Shown here piece after piece: positions 21,147 through 31,663 of a DNA stretch of 64,000 nt. The notes below the pieces were generated by a model, which had not been told where the DNA came from, did no database searches, and worked only from the letters and a program-made list of their open reading frames with translations. How positions within the stretch are numbered: the stretch's first letter is position 1; every line of letters starts with the position of its first letter. The DNA comes from Mermis nigrescens (lineage: Eukaryota; Nematoda; Enoplea; Mermithida; Mermithidae): NCBI GenBank assembly GCA_036768485.1, contig JAVLUZ010000823.1:95227-159226 (forward strand), read 5' to 3'. The position numbers were made by a program, and so were the translations under genes.

Positions 21147-21390
21147 CAAACCTCGGCGGGGGGTATGCAATGCACCCCCGGGGAAATCAGAATACCCCTC
21201 CCCCCACCAACCAAAATACCCATCCAGAATTCCAATTGTTGAAAATTTTTGTTCTTTTATCGCAATTTGTTTGATGCCAATGTGGATAGGGCTTATCGAG
21301 AGACGTTGAAAATGATGATTTTTCGCCATATCACCATTTTCGACCTTTGAAAAATCTTACACCCCAGAATTTTGGTGCTGCCCACGTATT
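21147..21390 (-). mobile_element. A-family MITE
   Basis: CAAACCTCGGCGGGGGGTATGC to GGTGCTGCCCACGTATT. The flanks AAGGGTAC and GGGGGTAC match at 6 of 8. Confidence 0.72.
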
Positions 21391-21596
21391 GGGGGTACCC
21401 AAGTGTTCGCATTACCCATGATTTGTAGGCGGCATACTAATTCGCGCAGTAAGACTGCGCATGCTCGATTAGTTGCTGCCATGCCGAACTACTCTTACAC
21501 TAGCAGCCCGAGACAGCTTTTGTAACCAATTGACACCGACTCCAAAATCGTGATTCATGCACATGGTTTATTGATGTAATGTAAACATAATTCAAT

Positions 21597-21764
21597 CAGT
21601 GGCGGATCCAGGATTTGCCTAAGGGGGGGGGGTGGGGGGATGGAACCATGACTTAGGCGAAAAAATTAGCCGTTTCAACCCAAAAATCGCTAAAAACTCG
21701 CCCGAAAATCCCTAATTTTGCGAAGTATTTTTGGGCCAATGGGGGGGAGGGGGGACGCCCCCTG
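21597..21764 (+). mobile_element. C-family hAT-like MITE
   Basis: CAGTGGCGGATCCAGGATTT to GGGACGCCCCCTG. Flanks AATTCAAT (21589-21596) and AATTTAAT (21765-21772) match at 7 of 8. Confidence 0.8.
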
Positions 21765-21779
21765 AATTTAATAAGATAC

Positions 21780-21931
21780 TATAGTCTGTTTCACACCAAA
21801 TTTTAAGTTTTTCGAAGGTAAGCCGAATGATTACGATGATTATATATCAAATCAATGATATAATCGCAATCGGTCGGATTATTTCCGACAGTTTTTAAAT
21901 TTATGCCCAAACTTAAGTGCAACAAACTATA
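21780..21931. mobile_element. L-family foldback MITE
   Basis: TATAGTCTGTTTCACACC at the left and AAGTGCAACAAACTATA at the right are inverted. It begins 16 bases after the C-family copy. Confidence 0.6.
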
Positions 21932-22074
21932 GGCACCAAACATGGGCAGGGGCCAAATGCCGGGCGGGGGTCCGTTAGGGCGAAATTGCGACGGGTTAAA
22001 CGATTTTGGGAGGTCTGCCGGACTCTGGGTACAGACCCTCTCACGCTCATGTACGCTAGGCAGTAGACCCCTAC

Positions 22075-22300
22075 TATAGCCCGTTTCATTTAACTTCGAG
22101 GTTTTCTTTTTGAATTTTATCAGCTGAATCAGGCTATAAGAGTGGGTTAAATTGTTGATGCAGTAATGCGCTTTGGCAATAGAAAGCGCGTGACTATAGC
22201 TCGATATACTGTAGAATGTCACAACTATACTGTAAGTTTAAACCGCTTTTGTAAGAACTTTAAATTTTTCAAAAACCTCACTTGAATGAAACGTACTATA
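22075..22300. mobile_element. L-family foldback MITE
   Basis: TATAGCCCGTTTCATTTAAC and TTGAATGAAACGTACTATA form the ends. Confidence 0.5.
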
Positions 22301-22433
22301 CTTACAGTGCGCCATATGTATTAAAATACAAAAGTTTAGTGCAACAGTTTTAATTGATTCGCAAAATACAGTAATAAGGATAATAACTAACGCTTATAAA
22401 TATAGGTAAATCATATTATTCGTATTGCAAGAA

Positions 22434-22618
22434 TTAGTTGTCGGTTTCGGTGGGCGGAGGGTCCTTTTTGTTAGAAGAGTCGCAATTTTCGGCCTTTTTC
22501 GATTGTTTTTTCTTCTTTTTCCTTTCAACGTGTCCGTGACAATGATCGCATTCACCTTCGCTAGAAGAACCGCTCGACGATTCGTTCCACGCCCGCGGTT
22601 TCGTATATACGCAACAGC
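22434..22618 (-). CDS. PPP1R11: PPP1R11 terminal exon
   Basis: The acceptor TTTCTTTGTAG precedes the exon on the - strand. The exon opens GC TGT TGC GTA (completing Cys-Cys-Cys-Val) and ends at TAA 22436-22434 after ...PPPTETDN. It is Ser- and Lys-rich after the CCC core. A + strand open frame over the same bases is a shadow. No AATAAA was seen in the first 60 bases beyond the stop. Confidence 0.87.
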
Positions 22619-25600
22619 CTACAAAGAAATAATCGAAATGTAAAGTAAACAACATGTAAATAAACAAAATTTATATTGTGTAAACAAAATTATCCTACAA
22701 ATATAGCATTACGATGGTAAATAAATAATACGCTGTTAATAAACAAACGTAACACTTACTGACTCGATTAATAATGTAATAATAAGTGTTTAAAGTGACG
22801 TCTAGAAAAGTCTGTTTAAGTGCTTCAACGTGCGTTTAAACCAGGTGTACCTACATGACGCATCCTTTACACCACCAAACTGCAACCGGATTGGAACATA
22901 TGCAACCCAGCCTAAAGATTCGTGCTATTTTTAAAATACAACGCTAAGAACATTTTAAGCATTCGCTTTGAAGCAAGTTGGTCACTTTACACACGACTAC
23001 CCGAATTTTTGTAAAATTCTAGAATGAAATATTATACGGAGAAAACAAAACTATACAAGAGAAAAAACAAAAAAAAAGCTATATCCCTGCTCAAGCTGAG
23101 GAAATACAAATTGTAAACACGAAATTCAGGAAGTTCTATTATGCGGTGTAAACTATCAGTCGAATCTTGAACAATTTCTTAGATTCTTAATCGTTTTCAT
23201 CAAGCTATTGCAATATTGACACTCCGTTTTTAATTTTTTTAATTGAAAATTAGAACGTTGGCCCGAAAACATGAAAGACCTGCTATCATAAAAAGCTGAG
23301 CGTAGGGGGGAGGGGGGAATAGGGGGTATGCACCCTCCAGAAACCAGAACACCCCCCAGAATTTTATTGTTGAAAATTTCTCTGTTTTTTGTTTCGCCAA
23401 TTTTTTGATGCCAATGGATAGCGCTCGATGAGAAACATTGAAAAATGGTGTTTTTACGCACACTTACCATATATGAGGCCATTTTTTGACCTCTAAAAAA
23501 AATCTTGCAGTCCCCCGGTGCTCCGGTGCCGCCTACTACGTTAAATTTTCACGCGAGATCCAAAAAATGGATAAATTGTATCACGAAATCTAATTTTCCT
23601 GTGTTCTGGCATTTTTTCACTTACCATAATCAAATAGGAGCTAGGCGTCTTGGGCACACAAAGGGCGTAAGAGGGGGGAAGACCCGGACCCCCCCAAAAT
23701 CCATAAGAACCCCCAAGACTGATAGACCCCCAGAATGGAATTGTTGGTGCTGTTTTTGAAAATTTTGCCAACGGACACCCAGAATTCGGTCGCTACCCAA
23801 CCCATGCATGTTCTAGGGATCAGAACACCCCCTCTCCTTTAGGAAGAGGACAAACATCTTTGGTTGGGGGATTCTACTCGTACATCAACTTTATATGTAA
23901 GCGCACGGCAGTGAAAAGCGTGGCTCCTATCCTACGTGTAAGAGGGAGATGGGCCTAAAGCATAGGTGGGCAGCACTGAAATTCTGCGGGGGGGAGGGGG
24001 AGGTGGAAAAATTTTCAAAAGGTTAAAAAATGGTCTTAAAAGTGGTCGTATGGCGAAAAACACCATTTTTCGGCGTTTCTCATTGAGCACTATCCAATGG
24101 CATCCAAAAAATCGCTAAAAAAGCAGGAAAAATGTTCAAAATTTTGAATTCTGGGGGGGGGGGGTGTATTTTGATTTCTGGGGGGGGAGTATATAAGCTT
24201 CTGGGTGTGCATACCCCCAAACTCCCCCGCCCACGCCCACGTGTGGCCTAAAAGTCGATCATGCCAAATCCCGTACAATTAGAAAATTTTGAAATCACCG
24301 AATTTGGCAAAAACGTTCGATTTTCGCCCATTTTACTCGCTCTCTCCCCAAAAATTGACTGAATAATCTCGAGGAAGGGGGCTCGGGTATTTTCGACCCC
24401 CTCCCCCAAAAAGATTTTCAACCCCCTACCTCCAGATATTTTTAATCTCCGCCAAAATTCGCGATTTTTCCAAAAAATTCAGAGAAAAAATGCTGCCTTA
24501 ATCATTTTTAAGTATACGTTTGCTCAAAAGTGTCAAATTTCTGGCAATTGGCGCCATACACTCTCATTCTTTGACTATGTTTCGTCCAGTTTTTCCCGAA
24601 TTTTTCAAATATTTGTTCTAATTTTTCTTAAAATACATTTACGCTCTAGAAAAAAATAGAGCGTCATCAAAAAAAGCCGAAAAACCACGTTTTTGACGCT
24701 TAACTATCATTACTGCGCCCAAAAAGGCATTTGTAAAATTTCAGCCCCACGCCCCCCTCACCTTAGAATTTCCATGCTGAGCGCGTCTGCCGACAGTGGC
24801 CTGTAGCCGTACGTGGGCAGCAAGAAAAATTCTAGGGGGGGGTCAGAACACCCCAGAAGGTCAAAAAATGGCCTTAAAAATGGTGATATGGCAATAAAAA
24901 CACCATTTTTCGACGTTTCTCACCAAGCACTATCCAATGGCATCAAAAAATTGCGAAAAAAACGAAAAAAAATTTTCAAAAAATTGATTTCTGGGGGGGG
25001 GGGGTCTTTTGATTTCTGGGGGGGGTCTTTTGGTTTCTGGGGGGTCGGAGCCCCCCAGATCCCCACGCCCATGTGTGCCTGTAGCTGTGGGGAGGGGGAA
25101 CGCGTCCCCCAAAATTTTGGAAGTACGAGCATTTTTCATAGGGTCTCCCGAAGGAAATGATGGAAAATTCTTAAAGTTCATCAGAAAGACCGCTTAAATA
25201 GATTTTAGCGCACTTTTGAACTAATGAGCAAAGAATTTTCGGGCGCTTCGCGCCTACTTATTTACATACGGCATAGATTTTCAAATTTTTAATATAATTT
25301 AAATGAATTTAAATTTTGTGAAACTTTTCACGCGTAGATCTCGCTGTGGAAAGCTCGAAAACACCACTATTTTTGTCTACCCGCAATAGTTATTGAGATA
25401 TTAGACCCCACAATTTTCGCCCCCCAAATTCAGAAGGCCAAGTCCAAGTTCCAAAATTCTGGCTGTTGCATGTCTATCATACCTGGGCGTGGGGGAGGGG
25501 GAGCTTGGAGGGTATAGTGCTCGCCATGAATGTTTCCGTTTTAATATGCTCCATAGGATGATAGGGCTTGTTAAGGCTTATATGTTTAACACGTCGGTCG

Positions 25601-28600
25601 TGCGTGGGCGGAAATAGGACCGACGTGTTAAAGATATAACCCTAACAAGCTCTAGAAGCTTATTAAAGCGTAAACATTCATGGCGAGTAATGTTTGCACC
25701 CCAGAGAAAAAATACGCCCTGAATTCAATTTTTGAAATTTTTTTTCGCAGTTTTTGATGCCAATGGATAGTGCTTGATGAGAAACGTAAGAAAATGGTTT
25801 TTTCACCATACCACCATTTTTAAGGCCATTTTTTGACCTTTGAAAAATCTTGCATTCCCATAGAACTTTGGTTGCCGCCCACCTACGGCGTCTACTCCTA
25901 TCAACAGATCCTTAAGATATCCTATTATTTAAATGAATTGAAAAAATCAAGGCCGTCGGATTATACACTATTAAATTGACAATTGAAAATAACGTTGAAA
26001 AATACATCATATGAGGTTAAGAATTAAGATTCGTTTATTTATAATACTACAAAGCATTCACCAAATTTTTGCACGGATAGTAATCACCATACATGGGCGA
26101 GGGAGGGAAGCTTTGAGGGATATGAGCCATAGGTGGGCAGCACCGAAATTTGGGGGGGGTGAAAAAATTTCCAAAGGTCAAAAAATGGTCTTAAAAGTGG
26201 TCGTATGGAAAAAAACACCATTTTTCGACGTTTCTCATTCATCGAACACTATCCAATGGCATCAAAAAATTGCTAAAAAAAGCAGAAAAAAATTTCAAAA
26301 TTTGAATTCTGGGGGGGTATTTTGATTTCTGGAGGGGGGGTGGTATTTCAACTTCTGGGGGTGCATACCCCCGAACCCCACGACCATGTGTGGTATGCAC
26401 CCCCAGAAACCTAAATTTGTCCAAAAATTCAATTTTTGATTTTTTTTTGTTTTTTTTGCAATATTTTTTGATGCCAACGGATAGTGCTCGATGATAAGCA
26501 TTGAAAAAATGGTATTTTTTCGCCATACCACCATTTTTTCGGACCATTTTTGGATCTTTGAAAAATCTAGCACCCCTTCCACCAGAATTTCGGTGCTTGC
26601 TCACCTCACACATAAATATAGGCGGAGGGAAGGGTTTGAGGCAGGGCGTCGTAAAATATTCAAATTTTCGGCGCTTCGCGCCGAGTGCGAAGTATATTAC
26701 ACAATTTTGACCCGAGCGCAATCAAAAATGACACTTTTTATAGCTTTTTAAGAGGAAGAATTTTTTTTCGAAAAAGTTTGAATTTTACTATCTCAGTGGA
26801 TAGAGCATATCGAAAAACGCCCAAAAAATGCAGTTTTTGCGAGCTATTTTCACGAATTTTCCGAGATTATGGACCAATTTATGTTGGGCCCTCCTTCGTT
26901 GACCGAATACTGGATAGGGGCCTGGTTGGAGGGTAAGAGGGTTTCACCCAAAGAAAATATTTTACCCTACGAAAAATCCCCCTCCCCCAAAATTCGCACC
27001 GTCCTAAAACTGTATACAAAAGTTACTGCTTTAAGCGTTTTAGCTATATCCTTGCTCGAAAGTATCAAAATTTCGGCTTTTGACCAATTTTGTTCAAAAT
27101 TATTTAAAATTTTTGGTTTTTTTTTTGGAAAATTTTTTCATACTTTTACGTTTTGAAAGATAGAGAATCGTCAGAAAAGGCAAAAAATGAAGTTTTTGAC
27201 GCGTATCAATCGATTTAGGGCCTAAAAAAGCACTTTAAGAGTTCATCTCCCGAATTCCCATGCTTTGCACGTCTGACAGTAATCCCATAGGTGGGCGCCA
27301 CCAAAGTTCAGGGGGAGTGCAAAATTTTTCAAAGGCCAAAAAATGGCCTAAAAATGGTGGTATGGCGAAAAAACACCAATTTTCAACGTTTCTGATCGAG
27401 CTATATTTTTCATTGGCATCAAAAAATTGCGAAAAAAACAAAAAAATTCAAAACTTGAATTCTGGGGGGTATTAAGGTTTCTGTGGGGGGGGGGTAGGGT
27501 GCATACCCCTACCCAGGTATGGTATTCACACGTTGCATAGCACCTAAATTCGAGCGGATGCTTGGCGGGGGGTTCAAAAATTAAGAGGCGAAAAACCAAG
27601 AAATTAATGGAAAATGGTCAAAAACGCCATTTTCTGATTTTTTCCAACCAAGCTCTATCAATGAATATCGAAAAATCTCGAAAAGGGAAATAAATGTTCG
27701 ATAAATAAAATTTTAATAATATAAATGTAGGAAGCCTTTCGATTCTAGAGGAGGGGTTCCAGATCACACTATGAGCGCGTGGGGGGCGTTGGGGATTAGT
27801 ACTCCCCAGAATCCGGTGAAGCTACCCAAAAAATCGATACACTCCCTGGATTGAATTTTTTTTCACTTTTTGGGATTTTTACCAGTTTTGCAACACCCAG
27901 ACCCCCAGAATTTGGTCGCTGCCCAGGCAGAGTCCAGAAACTCGGAAATACGAAACTAAGCTTTTGCAAAAAATAAGAAGAACAGACGAAAATTCACAGC
28001 TTTCTCGCAAACACAATGAATTGACCCGAAAAGTCAATTTAGGCGGTAAAAAGACTTATAAAAATATATAATAAATTTAAAATATAAATATAAAAAATAT
28101 ATAATATAAAATATAAATATAAAAAGATACAAAAAATAAAGAGATCGACCGAAATTTCCAAACAATTCGGCGAACAGATGGCTAAAAACGCCGTTGAAAC
28201 AGCGGTGTTTCTATGAATTTTTCGGAAAATCGTGAATTCTTTGGAGAGCCGAAAGAATTTCTGGGGGGGGGGCTTAAATAACATATCTGATGCGAACCAC
28301 TAAACACCCCAAAGTCACCCATCACACACAAAACTGTCAGATATTTAACCACAGGAGCGGATTTAGGGGGGGGGCGGCCGCCCCCGATTGGCCCAAAATA
28401 GTGCGCAAAATTAAGCATTTTTGAGCGATTTTTAACGATTTTCGGGTTAAAACGGCTAATTTTTCCGCCCGATTCAGGGTTCCGCCCCCCTTAGGGGTAC
28501 CGCCCCCCTTAGGAAAATCCTAGATCCGCCACTGTTTAACCATGAACCTAATCATAAATTTGATTGCCGAATATTTGAGCGCGAAATTCTCTGCTACGCA

Positions 28601-28816
28601 TTAAATAAATTTAATTATAAAATTAAATCATAAACTATAAATTCTATTCCAGGTTATAAAAAATTGCAAATTTATCGATTTTATGTAACAACAGAAAATA
28701 ATAACTCTACATTTGGACTTTTTCTTATTCAAATGTTCGTTATCGATCGTTTCGGCCGTCCAAGAAACGACGCGGCGTTCGGCCGGAGGTTCGAGTCTCA
28801 AGCGCAATCCTTCGGC
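22434..28816 (-). CDS. PPP1R11: PPP1R11 (protein phosphatase 1 inhibitor-3), last two exons
   Basis: Small, largely disordered PP1 inhibitor that in animals also acts as a ubiquitin ligase. Exons 28711-28816 and 22434-22618 join in frame across a 6.1 kb intron. The split codon T|GC gives the conserved CCC. Recognition rests on RVVSW (a PP1-docking variant of RVxF), TIDNEHLNKKKSK, CCCVYTKPRAWNESSS and a Cys/His stretch GECDHCHGH followed by a Lys run. These follow the family order (human KVEW, TVDNEH, KCCCIYEKPRAFGESS, CGHTHC). About 96 residues are visible. The N-terminal exon, roughly 20-35 residues in relatives, was not found and should lie above 28816 on this strand. Confidence 0.85.
23296..23538 (-). 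mobile_element. A-family MITE
   Basis: AGCGTAGGGGGGAGGGGGG, GTATGCACCCTCCAGAAACC, the core GATGCCAATGGATAGCGC, and GTGCCGCCTACTACG. Confidence 0.68.
23654..23806 (+). mobile_element. B-family MITE
   Basis: CACACAAAGGGCGTAAG, GACCCCCAGAATGGAATTG and CCCAGAATTCGGTCGCTACCC follow family B order. Confidence 0.58.
23961..24245 (+). mobile_element. A-family MITE with 7/8 target duplication
   Basis: CATAGGTGGGCAGCACTG to CCACGCCCACGTGTG. Flanks GCCTAAAG (23953-23960) and GCCTAAAA (24246-24253). Confidence 0.83.
24255..24785 (+). repeat. G-family repeat
   Basis: CCCCCTCCCCCAAAAAGATTTTCAACCCCC, GCGATTTTTCCAAAAAATTC, AAGTATACGTTTGCTCAAAAGTG and TAGAATTTCCATGCTGAGCGCGTCTG match the other G copies. 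At about 530 bp it is the longest. Confidence 0.5.
24797..25235 (+). repeat. N-family repeat split by an A-family MITE
   Basis: CAGTGGCCTGTAGC at 24794-24807 continues as CCTGTAGCTGTGGGGAGG from 25078, then ACCGCTTAAATAGATTTTAGCGCACTTTTGAAC, as in 8547-8725. Confidence 0.55.
24808..25077 (+). mobile_element. A-family MITE, perfect 8-bp duplication
   Basis: CGTACGTGGGCAGCAAG to CACGCCCATGTGTG, 270 bp. CCTGTAGC is repeated at 24800-24807 and 25078-25085. Confidence 0.88.
25478..25888 (-). mobile_element. A-family MITE interrupted by a foldback element
   Basis: CATACCTGGGCGTGGGGG...GGAGGGTA, a break at 25514-25689, then TGCACCCCAGAGAAAAAATACG... to GCCGCCCACCTACG. Confidence 0.75.
25514..25689. 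mobile_element. F-family foldback (Tc1-like) element
   Basis: Left arm AGTGCTCGCCATGAATG...GTTTAACACGTCGGTC; right arm GACCGACGTGTTAAA...CATTCATGGCGAGTA. Arms are about 75-80 bp with a loop of about 16. The ends resemble CAGTGCTGGCCATGAAAC of 31188-31663 and the CAGTGCTGGCC ends common in Tc1-like transposons. Confidence 0.72.
26088..26612 (-). mobile_element. A-family MITE split by a + strand A-family MITE
   Basis: The left piece 26088-26127 (CATACATGGGCGAGGGAGGG...GGGATATGAGC) resumes at 26393 as GTATGCACCCCCAGAAACC and ends TGCTCACCTCAC. Confidence 0.75.
26128..26392 (+). mobile_element. A-family MITE nested in an A-family MITE
   Basis: CATAGGTGGGCAGCACCG to CCACGACCATGTGTG. It interrupts the host copy at its GTATGCAC site. 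The left flank ATATGAGC is a decayed duplicate of GTATGCAC (5 of 8). Confidence 0.75.
26870..27280 (+). repeat. G-family repeat
   Basis: AAATCCCCCTCCCCCAAAATTCGC, CTGCTTTAAGCGTTTTAGCTAT, GTTTTTGACGCG and GAATTCCCATGCTTTGCACGTC. A palindromic GGCGCTTCGCGCC lies just before, at 26670. Confidence 0.5.
27286..27521 (+). mobile_element. A-family MITE
   Basis: CATAGGTGGGCGCCACCAAAG to CCTACCCAGGTATG. An older A-like stretch continues at about 27530-27700 (GCACCTAAATTCGAGCGG, GGTCAAAAACGCC). Confidence 0.72.
27766..27929 (+). mobile_element. B-family MITE
   Basis: CACACTATGAGCGCGTGGGGGGC, AAAAAATCGATACACTCCCTGG and CCCCCAGAATTTGGTCGCTGCCC. Confidence 0.6.
28352..28534 (-). mobile_element. C-family hAT-like MITE, perfect 8-bp duplication
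   Basis: On the + strand it starts CAGGAGCGGATTTAGG and ends CCTAGATCCGCCACTG. TTTAACCA flanks both sides (28344-28351, 28535-28542). It lies within 200 bases of the PPP1R11 donor. Confidence 0.87.
28711..28816 (-). CDS. PPP1R11: PPP1R11 penultimate exon
   Basis: On the - strand GCCTAG precedes the exon and AAA T|GTAGAG ends it. 106 bases give 35 codons plus one base: LRLRLEPPAERRVVSW followed by TAETIDNEHLNKKKSK. The exon is CG-rich against an AT-rich background. A + strand frame across it is a shadow. Confidence 0.85.
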
Positions 28817-29029
28817 CTAGGCATTACAAAATTAGGCTTAAGTCGGAAATTTTGGAAAATTGAAGTTTTCGGGGTCAAAGTTTAACAAATAGATTGTACG
28901 GGAAACCGAATTTTTACACTTTAAACGAAAATTTATATTTCCAAAATAGCGATAGTTTAAACATGTTCAAAAAGCTCGACATACACTTGAATTTCTTGAG
29001 AAAAATACAAATTAGGAAGCGATCGAGAT
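28817..29029. other. Sequence upstream of the PPP1R11 exon
   Basis: It should be intronic or 5' for PPP1R11. I looked for a short ATG exon with a donor on the - strand here and up to 31 kb and saw none that convinced me. Confidence 0.35.
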
Positions 29030-29455
29030 CATACATGCAAAGCATGGGAATTCTGGGAAGTAATCGAAAGGTGCCTTTTTCGGTCCAAAAATGGTAGGTA
29101 CGCGTCAAAAATATCGTTTTTCAACGTTTCTGACGATGCTATATCTTTCTAGAGCATAAAAACATTGAAAAATTTCAAAAAAATCAAAAACTAGGATTAC
29201 AAAGAACAAAATCTAGTCAAAACATGAGTATAATGGCGCGAAGCGCAAAAAATCGGCACTTTCAAGCAAATAGATAGCTAAAAACGTTTAAAAAGGCATT
29301 TTTTCTGCAAATTTTTAGAAAATTTTGGAAACTTCCGAAAAAAGCGCCAATTTTGGGGGGTGAAAAAAGTTTTTCGGGGGAGGGGGTTAAACTTTTGCTG
29401 GGGGACTGGAGTGAAACCCTCCCGCCCCATGATCACGTATGGCCACGAAAAGTCA
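29030..29455 (-). repeat. G-family repeat
   Basis: CATACATGCAAAGCATGGGAATTCTGGG, GTACGCGTCAAAAATATCG, TGGCGCGAAGCGC, AAGCAAATAGATAGCTAAAAACG and the CCATGATCACGTATG end. Inverted CATAC(A/G)TG ends are weakly similar to family A. Confidence 0.55.
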
Positions 29456-31187
29456 GAAGGAGAATTAAACTAGAAGCTGGAGCCAAAATATTATATTATA
29501 ATATTAAGAATGCGACCTACTAGTGCTAATCTAAAATTTTATAAGAGGTGACCCAGCTTTTTACCTAAAACAGGCAAAAATAGGTCCGAAAACTCGCTAT
29601 TCACGAGCAGAGTAGCGTTTTTCGTCGTTATTTTCGCCTATTGTTAGCACAATGATTTTTGGCGCAAAAATTTTACTATTTAATTTTGTGCAATGATGAG
29701 CCAGATCTGGTTAAATTTCTCTGACTTCATTTAACTTAGACAGAGAGACGTAGATATTTTCTGTGCATTTAGAGAAAAGCCTGGCTTCCGGGCCGCCGAG
29801 GAAGAAAATAACGTAAGAAACAGGTATGGTTCGAAAAATTCGGGCAATAGTAAAGATCGATGGCCAAAAATCATTACGAGTACATTTCTATCCTATATCA
29901 TTGTTTTGCGTACAAAGCCTCTTTGTACATAGTGCAAAGACGGTCCTCAAAAGTCAATTTACGTTCTATACATGTAAATTTTAGATACTATAATGTGGTA
30001 CAGTAGCCGTTTTTGCACTAAACTGAGTTTCCCGACCCTGATTAGTTAAGTTTAGCCAAAACATGGGTTTCTTATAATGAAAAAATGAAAAAAATGATCA
30101 ATATGGAGCGAAGAGTCGAAATTTCAAATATTTTTACCGTTTTCAGGCAACATTTTTGCTTTTTCCGCAGAAGGCTCACAGATTCTCTTGAACACCTTTC
30201 GTATTCTCAAAATCGCCTGACATTACCTGGTTTTCCAAAACCCGAGATAGGGGTTATTCGCATCTCTCACCCCATGCCCATGTGTGGACAGGAGATTAAC
30301 CACCATATTGGGTGTGAAATTTCTATGTTTAAATATTTGTATTAATTTTTATATTTTTTATTGCTGTTCTACATTTTCATCAATGTTTTTTAATGTTTTT
30401 GTCAAAGATCTAATTTTTGAAATATTTTGATGAACGTTTTTAACTTGTCGTTCTTCTGGTACATATTACTAATATAGAGTTTGAATAAAAGTAAAAAATA
30501 TAAAGAATAAATAATGTAAATAATAAAAGAAAAGAAGGTAAAGAATGAATTACAGAAACCACTATCCCATTCCCGAAACTTCTCAATTCTTTGAGATTTT
30601 CCGACGCCAATGCATAGTCAGATGAGAAATTCAAAAAATAGTATTTTTCGCCCCCTTAGGGTTTGTCACCCTTTAATGATAATCAGAAAATTTATTGATT
30701 CATCAAATAATCCAATTCAAATCGATAAGCCATCACTAGAAGATAAAGTCGCTGCTAACTGGCTCATTTTCTGATGTTGATCTTCCTTCCACAACTGTGC
30801 AGGTACATGATTCGCACTCTCCTCTTCCATCTTGTGCCATAATTCAGATTGAGAATAAATTTTCGACCTTATATGACAGAATAGCTGATGTTTTCGCTCT
30901 GACAGAACAACATAGGAAAAAGTAAAATTTAAAGAACGAAATGGAATAGGAAATTAGAAAATGGGAAAAATCCGGAAACAGTAACAAGTGTAAACGTAAT
31001 GTATACCATGTACAGAATGTTTCCAAAAAACGGTACCACACTAAAAACGGTGTACTCTAGCGTACGCAAAAAATTAGCAGTTAAAACTTGGTGAGTGTTT
31101 ATTATTATGTTCGCTTGCTAGTTACGCAAAAATTTCACGACTTGGGAAAGGTTTCTGCCAAATCTACGACATTTCTCCTACAAGCTA
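29456..31187. other. AT-rich interval
   Basis: It includes a K-type segment (29920-30060: TTTGTACATAGTGCAAAGACGGTCC...TATAATGTGGTACAGTAGCCG) related to 39360-39900. No gene recognised. Confidence 0.4.
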
Positions 31188-31663
31188 CAGTGCTGGCCAT
31201 GAAACTTTACGCTTTAAGATGCTCCTAATAATCTTAAGGCGAGCACTGCCGGTCGGCCGTTCTGGTCTAAGATGACCTAGAAAAATGGTCGCTTTAGAAA
31301 GCGCTAGAATGACACTAGATATTCCTAGCACATCTCAGTATGCTGCACGCAGCATTCTATTTTTAGCTATGGCACGATGGATTGACTCTATTGTTGCTTG
31401 ACCGAGATAACGCAGGAAGAAGGTAACGGAATACAGAGCGGGCGTGATCTCGGTCAAGCAACAATAGAGTCAATCCATTGCGCCATAGCTAAAATAGAAT
31501 GCTGCGTGCAGCATACTGAGATGTGCTAGAATATCTAGTGTCATTCTAGCGCTTCTAAAGCGACCATTTTTCTAGATCATCTTAGACCAGAACGGCTACG
31601 GCAGTGCTCGCCTTAAAGATTATTAGAAGCATCTTAAAGCGTAAAGTTTCATGGCCAGCACTG
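31188..31663. mobile_element. F-family foldback element, 476-bp near-perfect palindrome
   Basis: Left arm 31188-31408 and right arm 31447-31663 are inverted copies (CAGTGCTGGCCATGAAAC ... GTTTCATGGCCAGCACTG) around a 38-base loop. The arms differ at only a handful of positions, several of them single-base homopolymer changes. Each arm begins with its own small inverted repeat (CAGTGCTGGCC...GGCGAGCACTG). The ends are typical of Tc1-like transposons. No transposase is present. Confidence 0.85.

Larger units (their letters stand above)
22619..28710 (-). other. PPP1R11 intron filled with MITEs
   Basis: Donor GTAGAG and acceptor TTTGTAG. It contains A-family copies at 23296, 23961, 24808, 25478, 26088, 26128 and 27286, B copies at 23654 and 27766, G copies at 24255 and 26870, an F foldback at 25514 and a C copy at 28352. 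The stretch 22640-23290 is AT-rich with nothing recognised. Confidence 0.75.

Noticed and set aside
22425..22643. A + strand frame over the PPP1R11 exon
   Set aside because: Shadow of the - strand exon, which has splice sites and conserved motifs.
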